NCBI GenBank assembly: GCA_913043035.1
Contig: CAJWMM010000017.1
Coordinates: forward strand, 1-8,866
From: an uncultured Gammaproteobacteria bacterium
GTDB lineage: Bacteria; Pseudomonadota; Gammaproteobacteria; GCA-002705445; GCA-002716945
DNA length: 8,866 nt
Direction of reading: 5' to 3'
Program-made: the position numbers and the translations under genes
Notes under the pieces: model-generated
The model's input: only the letters and a program-made list of their open reading frames with translations
Told to the model about the DNA's origin: nothing
The model's database searches: none
In this document: positions 4,862-8,866 of the stretch, piece after piece
Numbering within the stretch: position 1 is the stretch's first letter
Layout: every line of letters begins with the position of its first letter

Positions 4862-6007
4862 ATGACAGATTATCATCCAGGATTAGATGGTGTAATAGCC
4901 ACAGAATCTTCTATTTCAGATATTGATGGTGCTAAAGGAGTCCTGAGTTATCGAGGCTTTTCAATCGAAGAATTAGCACAAAAAAGCACTTTTGAAGAAA
5001 CAGCCTATTTACTTTTGACTGGTGAATTGCCTAGTGAAGATGACCTAAAAACATTTACCTCTAGTATGTCTGAATCAATGAATCTACCACAAGATTTATT
5101 AACACTCCTCAATTCGTACCCTAAGCAATCAGACAGCATGTTTGTTCTTCAATCTGCTGTTGCAGTATTGGGTTCATACTATGATATTGATTTTGATGCA
5201 GAAAAATTAAAAACTGGTGATTATAAATCTGATTATTTTATTGATGTATCTGCTAAATTATTAGGAAGTATTGGAGCTATCGTTGCAACCTGGAATAGAA
5301 TTAAAAATAGTAAAACCGTCATTCCTCCAAGTGAAGATAATAGCTATGCTAGTAATTTCATGCAAATGCTAGATGACGAGATTAATACATCAGATTTAAT
5401 TCACAGAATAATAGATGCTACATTAATTTTGCATGCTGAACACACCATTAATGCCTCTACTTTTACCTCAATGGTTACATCATCAACCTTAGCAAAGCCA
5501 GCGCAAGTTATCGCATCTGGAATAGGATCTTTGTCTGGACCACTTCATGGTGGTGCAAATCAAAAAGTTATAGGTATGTTAGAGGAAATTGGTGATAAAG
5601 GTAACGTGGGAAGGTGGCTTGAGAATAGACTTTCAAGTAAACAAGTGGTTTGGGGAATGGGTCATAGAGAATATTCAACAAAAGACCCACGTGCAAATAT
5701 CCTAACTGAGATGGTAAAAAAGCTGTTCGAAGAACAGAGCGGAAAGGTATCTGGTATGTTTGAAACTGCCATAGAATTAGAACGTGCATGTGAGGCTAAA
5801 TTGTCTCAAAAGGGTGTATATGCTAATGTTGATTTTTACTCAGGTATACTTTACAAAGAAATCGGCATTCCCGTTGATTTATTTACACCTCTATTCGCTA
5901 TATCGAGAACTTCTGGTTGGCTCGCTCACTGGATCGAGCAAATAAGTAATAACAAAATTTTTAGACCAACTCAGAACTACATTGGTGCAAAACCTAGAAA
6001 GTTATAG
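4862..6007 (+). CDS. Short-form citrate synthase / 2-methylcitrate synthase
   Basis: The enzyme condenses oxaloacetate with acetyl-CoA (citrate) or propionyl-CoA (2-methylcitrate). At 381 residues it belongs to the short type shared by PrpC and Gram-positive/archaeal citrate synthases, not the ~428-residue hexameric GltA usual in gammaproteobacteria. Key residues are present: LHAEHTINAST with His194, GPLHGGANQKV with catalytic His229, WGMGHREYSTKDPRA with catalytic His268, and NVDFYSGI with catalytic Asp324, followed by the arginine in AISRTSGWLAHW. The N-terminus (GLDGVIATESSISDIDG) is also typical of the short type. Citrate and methylcitrate specificity cannot be separated by eye, and no prp genes are nearby. 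It follows erpA by 23 bases with AAGG (4848-4851) as ribosome binding site, so the two are probably co-transcribed. Its stop is four bases from that of convergent anmK. Confidence 0.9.
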   Translation: MTDYHPGLDGVIATESSISDIDGAKGVLSYRGFSIEELAQKSTFEETAYLLLTGELPSEDDLKTFTSSMSESMNLPQDLLTLLNSYPKQSDSMFVLQSAVAVLGSYYDIDFDAEKLKTGDYKSDYFIDVSAKLLGSIGAIVATWNRIKNSKTVIPPSEDNSYASNFMQMLDDEINTSDLIHRIIDATLILHAEHTINASTFTSMVTSSTLAKPAQVIASGIGSLSGPLHGGANQKVIGMLEEIGDKGNVGRWLENRLSSKQVVWGMGHREYSTKDPRANILTEMVKKLFEEQSGKVSGMFETAIELERACEAKLSQKGVYANVDFYSGILYKEIGIPVDLFTPLFAISRTSGWLAHWIEQISNNKIFRPTQNYIGAKPRKL

Positions 6008-6011
6008 CATA

Positions 6012-7088
6012 TCAGTAAATATTGCCAAGAAGATTCGGAGATCTCTTACCAGTAATCGTAGAACTAAATATTTTTTGACCTTTAATCCTCTTGTATGTTA
6101 ACCATGCGAAAGCAGTTGCTTCCAAGTTTTTTTCAGTTATACCAAAATTCATTTTATTCACTCTTCTATGCTTTATCGAGCTAAGTATCCCATCTATAAT
6201 CATTTGATTATTAACTCCGCCACCATATATATATATTTTTTTCTCTCTTAAGCTGTCCTTATTTAATTCTTGTGCTACCGTTGTAATAGTAAAGTAGGTT
6301 AATGTGGTAAGAATATCCCTATTTGATATTTTATAGCCAGTCAACCTCACTTGTCTCTCTAGCCATTTAATATTAAATTTCTCAAACCCGGTACTTTTGG
6401 GATGATTTTTTTTAAAAAAACTATCTGAGGTCATACGTCTGAGTAATTGATAATCTATCTCACCTTTTTTAGCTAAGTTTCCATTCTTGTCAAAATCTTT
6501 TTGAAATTTCCTCTTACACCAATTATCTATCAAATAATTTGCAGGCCCTGTATCATAGGAGATAACTTTACCAGCCTTATGAATTGATATATTTGCAAAA
6601 CCACCAAGGTTTAAAAATGATATTTTTTTACTTAATTTTTTATTTAAGAATCCATGAAAATATCCAGTCAGTGGCGCTCCTTCTCCCCCAGATTTAATAT
6701 CACATTGACGAAAATCAGCGACTAATGGAATATTGAGAGAAGATTTGATTATATTGGGATCTCCCATGTACGTTGAGGTCTTCCTCTTGGGATCATGATT
6801 CAGAGTAATACCGGGATATCCAATACCGTGAATATCGCTTTGACTTAATTTATTTTTTCTAATCGTTTTAACTATACATTCTGATATAAATTTAGAGATG
6901 TCGTTTTGCGTAGATATTGATACTTTTTTTAAGTCTTTAGATTTTATTATCTTTCTTTTTAATGATGTTGTGAATAAGTAAGTATGAAACGATCTAACCG
7001 ACAGGTTTCTATTTTTGAATCTCACCAAAGATATATCAAGTGAGTCAAGACTTGTACCGCACATTATTCCTATATAGTATTCTGACAT
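6012..7088 (-). CDS. anmK: Anhydro-N-acetylmuramic acid kinase AnmK (divergent)
   Basis: AnmK opens the 1,6-anhydro ring of anhydroMurNAc and phosphorylates it with ATP to MurNAc-6-phosphate, a cytoplasmic step of peptidoglycan recycling. The 358-residue protein has YYIGIMCGTSLDSLDISL at the N-terminus, VADFRQCD with GGEGAPL (about 123-140, Asp130 likely the catalytic base), NLGGFANIS (160-168), SYDTGPANYLIDNW (177-190), STGFEKFNIKWL, GGGVNN (289-294), EATAFAWL and a C-terminal TG..SPNLLG. Two usually conserved stretches differ: the expected GSHGQTxxH.P reads GYPGITLNHDP (about 90-100), and TGRE reads TGFE. I place the start at Met in MSEYYIG; 31 further in-frame residues upstream are hydrophobic, overlap the tyrS start and have no family match. 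No Shine-Dalgarno is visible. It is divergent from tyrS with 47 bases between. Confidence 0.88.
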   Translation of the reverse strand: MSEYYIGIMCGTSLDSLDISLVRFKNRNLSVRSFHTYLFTTSLKRKIIKSKDLKKVSISTQNDISKFISECIVKTIRKNKLSQSDIHGIGYPGITLNHDPKRKTSTYMGDPNIIKSSLNIPLVADFRQCDIKSGGEGAPLTGYFHGFLNKKLSKKISFLNLGGFANISIHKAGKVISYDTGPANYLIDNWCKRKFQKDFDKNGNLAKKGEIDYQLLRRMTSDSFFKKNHPKSTGFEKFNIKWLERQVRLTGYKISNRDILTTLTYFTITTVAQELNKDSLREKKIYIYGGGVNNQMIIDGILSSIKHRRVNKMNFGITEKNLEATAFAWLTYKRIKGQKIFSSTITGKRSPNLLGNIY

Positions 7089-7135
7089 TTCGATATAAAA
7101 CCAAGTATATTTATTATATAGTTTATTGAAAGAAT

Positions 7136-8338
7136 ATGAAAAAAATAAACGAACAATTAGAAATAATAAAAAAAGGTACATCTGAGATTATCAATGATAA
7201 AGAGTTAGAGCAACGCCTCAAGGATAATAAGAAATTAGTTATAAAAGCAGGGTTGGACCCAACAATGCCTGATATGCATCTAGGTCATACAGTTGTGTTG
7301 AACAAATTGAGGCAATTTCAAGAATTAGGACATGAGGTTGTTTTTCTTATAGGAGATTATACTGCATGCATTGGAGACCCTTCTGGGAGAGATATAACAA
7401 GACCTACCGTTGATATAGATCTAATTAAACAAAATACTAAAATTTATAAGAGAGAAATTTATAAAATTCTTGATAAGGATAAAACTAGAGTCGAACTGAA
7501 TTCTAAGTGGTTGGGTAAGCTAAAAGCATACGATATAATTAAACTTGCATCTGCTCAAACAGTAGCACGAATGCTTGAGAGAGATGATTTTGAAAAACGA
7601 TACAAATCAAATCAACCAATATCAATCCATGAGTTTCTTTACCCATTACTTCAAGCTTATGATTCTGTAGAGCTTGGTTGTGATGTTGAGTTAGGTGGAA
7701 CAGATCAAAAGTTTAATCTTTTATTAGGTAGAAAGTTACAGGAGTTAAGTAAACTAAAACCTCAAATCTGCATTACTATGCCAATTCTAGAGGGCTTAGA
7801 TGGTGTAAAAAAAATGTCTAAGTCTTATGATAATTACATTTCTATATCAGAGGATCCTGCAGAAATGTTTGGTAAACTAATGTCTATATCTGATGATTTA
7901 ATGTGGAAATATTTTGATTTATTAAGCTTAAAGACCAAGAGGGAAATTAATAAGATAAGCACAGATTGTAAAAATGGCTCAATGAATCCCAGAGATGCCA
8001 AGCTTGAATTAGCATCAGAGATAGTCGCTAGATTTAATGGCGAAAAAAGTGCCATGAAATGCAGAGATAATTTTTTAAAAAGATTTCAGAAAAACGAACT
8101 TACAGACGACATCAAAGAAATTAAAATAAATTCTAAAGATGAATTCGATATCGTATCACTCCTTGTTCAATTAGGAGGTGTTTTATCTTCTACATCTGAG
8201 GCAAGGAGAATGATTAAGCAAAACGCTGTAAAAATCGATAATAAAGTTGTCTCATCATACGATCATATCTGTTCAAATAACAAACAATTTATCCTCAAAG
8301 TTGGCAAAAGAAAAATTTATAAAGTGATCGTTAAATAG
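7136..8338 (+). CDS. tyrS: Tyrosyl-tRNA synthetase (TyrZ-like type)
   Basis: This class I synthetase charges tRNA-Tyr with tyrosine. The 400 residues cover the full family. The nucleotide-binding fold has KAGLDPTMPDMHLGH, with the HIGH-type motif HLGH at 48-51. IGDYTACIGDPSGRDITRP is at about 72-90, ARMLERDDFEKRY at 144-156, ELGGTDQKFNLL at 185-196 and KMSKS at 226-230. A C-terminal S4 RNA-binding domain starts at about 340 (LGGVLSSTSEARRMIKQNAVKIDNKVV). The Lys-Ala-Gly-Leu-Asp-Pro start to the active site and the KMSKS form match the TyrZ-like group found upstream of rRNA in Pseudomonas, rather than E. coli TyrS, which has KFGKT. The ATG at 7136 has only a weak GAAAGAA before it. The tyrS-16S order is conserved with pseudomonads. 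No T-box leader is visible. Confidence 0.95.
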   Translation: MKKINEQLEIIKKGTSEIINDKELEQRLKDNKKLVIKAGLDPTMPDMHLGHTVVLNKLRQFQELGHEVVFLIGDYTACIGDPSGRDITRPTVDIDLIKQNTKIYKREIYKILDKDKTRVELNSKWLGKLKAYDIIKLASAQTVARMLERDDFEKRYKSNQPISIHEFLYPLLQAYDSVELGCDVELGGTDQKFNLLLGRKLQELSKLKPQICITMPILEGLDGVKKMSKSYDNYISISEDPAEMFGKLMSISDDLMWKYFDLLSLKTKREINKISTDCKNGSMNPRDAKLELASEIVARFNGEKSAMKCRDNFLKRFQKNELTDDIKEIKINSKDEFDIVSLLVQLGGVLSSTSEARRMIKQNAVKIDNKVVSSYDHICSNNKQFILKVGKRKIYKVIVK

Positions 8339-8382
8339 TCACTTTAGACAAGAAAACACTAGGATAGTGACCCAAAGATGGG

Positions 8383-8388
8383 TATAAT
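8383..8388 (+). promoter_or_regulatory. Candidate rRNA operon promoter (-10)
   Basis: A perfect TATAAT lies 153 bases before the mature 16S end. The discriminator is CATCTCC and a start at A8396 is plausible. An A-rich stretch (AGACAAGAAAACA, about 8346-8358) lies where an UP element would be, some 38-50 bases upstream of that start. The -35 position (around 8360-8365, TAGGAT) is a poor match, so activity would depend on the UP-like sequence or a factor. Confidence 0.45.
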
Positions 8389-8396
8389 CATCTCCA

Positions 8397-8416
8397 CGTG
8401 CTCATAATGAGGCACG
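8397..8416 (+). repeat. Hairpin at the 5' end of the rRNA precursor
   Basis: CGTGCTC (8397-8403) pairs with GAG (8409-8411) and CACG (8413-8416), giving seven base pairs with one bulged G and an ATAAT loop. It starts at or one base after the predicted transcription start. Its place resembles the boxB hairpin of nut-like rrn antitermination sites; that role is inferred only from position. It could equally act in 5'-end stability. Confidence 0.45.
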
Positions 8417-8486
8417 ACTCAATAGATCTGTAAAAATTTGGAATGATTTGTGCGTAGTGCCTGTATTTTACTCACTTAATATTACA

Positions 8487-8505
8487 AGTAGCACTTAAAG
8501 CTACT
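8487..8505 (+). repeat. Hairpin in rRNA leader (6-bp perfect stem)
   Basis: AGTAGC and GCTACT form a perfect 6-bp stem around a 7-base loop, 35 bases before the mature 16S end. An A-run follows, not a T-run, so it is not a terminator. It is likely part of the folded 16S leader. Confidence 0.45.
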
Positions 8506-8515
8506 CAAAAAAATT

Positions 8516-8529
8516 AGTCTAATAAGACT
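8516..8529 (+). repeat. Hairpin adjoining the mature 16S 5' end
   Basis: AGTCT and AGACT form a 5-bp stem with an AATA loop, ending 11 bases before the 16S start. Together with the preceding hairpin it makes a tandem pair separated by ten A/T-rich bases. It may help folding or RNase access during 5' maturation. Confidence 0.4.
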
Positions 8530-8540
8530 TAAAATTATAT

Positions 8541-8866
<326 letters not shown>

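Larger units (their letters stand above)
8339..8540 (+). other. 16S rRNA leader region (no gene)
   Basis: This 202-base stretch between tyrS and the mature 16S 5' end holds a likely rRNA promoter (TATAAT at 8383-8388) and three hairpins (8397-8416, 8487-8505, 8516-8529). It also holds an outer repeat, GTCACT (8338-8343) with AGTGAC (8366-8371), starting in the tyrS stop codon. That outer repeat is not followed by a T-tract, so I see no intrinsic terminator for tyrS. A boxA antitermination site would be expected here, but I found no convincing match. One strand of the RNase III processing stem should also lie here; its partner is beyond the window. Confidence 0.6.

Noticed and set aside
5568..5789. 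Minus-strand 73-codon frame inside the citrate synthase gene
   Set aside because: It covers the antisense of the catalytic His268 region and has no independent support.
7089..7181. N-terminal extension of anmK with a hydrophobic, signal-like stretch
   Set aside because: AnmK is cytoplasmic, the family starts at MSEYYIG, and the extension would run into the tyrS coding region.
7834..8055. Minus-strand 73-codon frame inside tyrS
   Set aside because: It is an antisense shadow of a conserved synthetase.
8338..8371. Intrinsic terminator after tyrS
   Set aside because: GTCACT and AGTGAC can pair, but the loop is about 22 bases and no T-tract follows.
8470..8483. boxA antitermination site
   Set aside because: ACTCACTTAATA only resembles TGCTCTTTAACA if a gap is allowed; too weak to annotate.

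Overview
The window is A+T-rich, compactly packed bacterial chromosome. It ends in the first ~326 nt of a 16S rRNA gene that reads as gammaproteobacterial. The protein genes agree with this: ErpA, HemG and RppH are close to the enterobacterial and pseudomonad forms, and TyrRS is the TyrZ-like type. Low G+C, 1-72 nt gaps between most genes and no mobile DNA suggest a streamlined, possibly marine free-living gammaproteobacterium of the SAR86 kind. That last step is inference; I cannot place the 16S by search.

Layout. Positions 1-383 (+) hold the 3' end of an unrecognised gene followed by a 73-aa three-helix membrane protein. Positions 385-1627 (-) hold an overlapping pair: a HAD-IB phosphatase and an exported CIA30-domain protein. 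A 115-bp divergent promoter region (1628-1742) separates them from rppH-hemG (+), which are one base apart. Then come argC, a bactofilin, erpA and a short-form citrate/2-methylcitrate synthase, all (+). anmK (-) ends 4 bp from the synthase and is divergent from tyrS (+). After tyrS there is a 202-nt rRNA leader and the 5' end of the 16S gene.

How it fits together. The second half is a variant of a block known from Pseudomonas: argC, bactofilin, erpA, anmK, M23 peptidase, tyrS, 16S rRNA. Here a citrate synthase sits between erpA and anmK, and the M23 peptidase between anmK and tyrS is missing. The HAD/rppH divergent pair is also a known pseudomonad neighbourhood, but here rppH is followed by hemG rather than ptsP. 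The functions are housekeeping: mRNA decay (RppH), haem (HemG), arginine (ArgC), Fe-S delivery (ErpA), the TCA or methylcitrate cycle, peptidoglycan recycling (AnmK), a cell-envelope scaffold (bactofilin) and translation (TyrRS, rRNA).

I see no defence system, CRISPR array, transposon, integrase or biosynthetic cluster, and no convincing new multi-gene system. The points worth a second look are smaller. They are the altered AnmK signature, the exported CIA30 protein overlapping a phosphatase, the inverted repeats in the divergent promoter, the hairpins in the rRNA leader, and a 16S 5' end with a universal-primer mismatch and a very short V1 helix.
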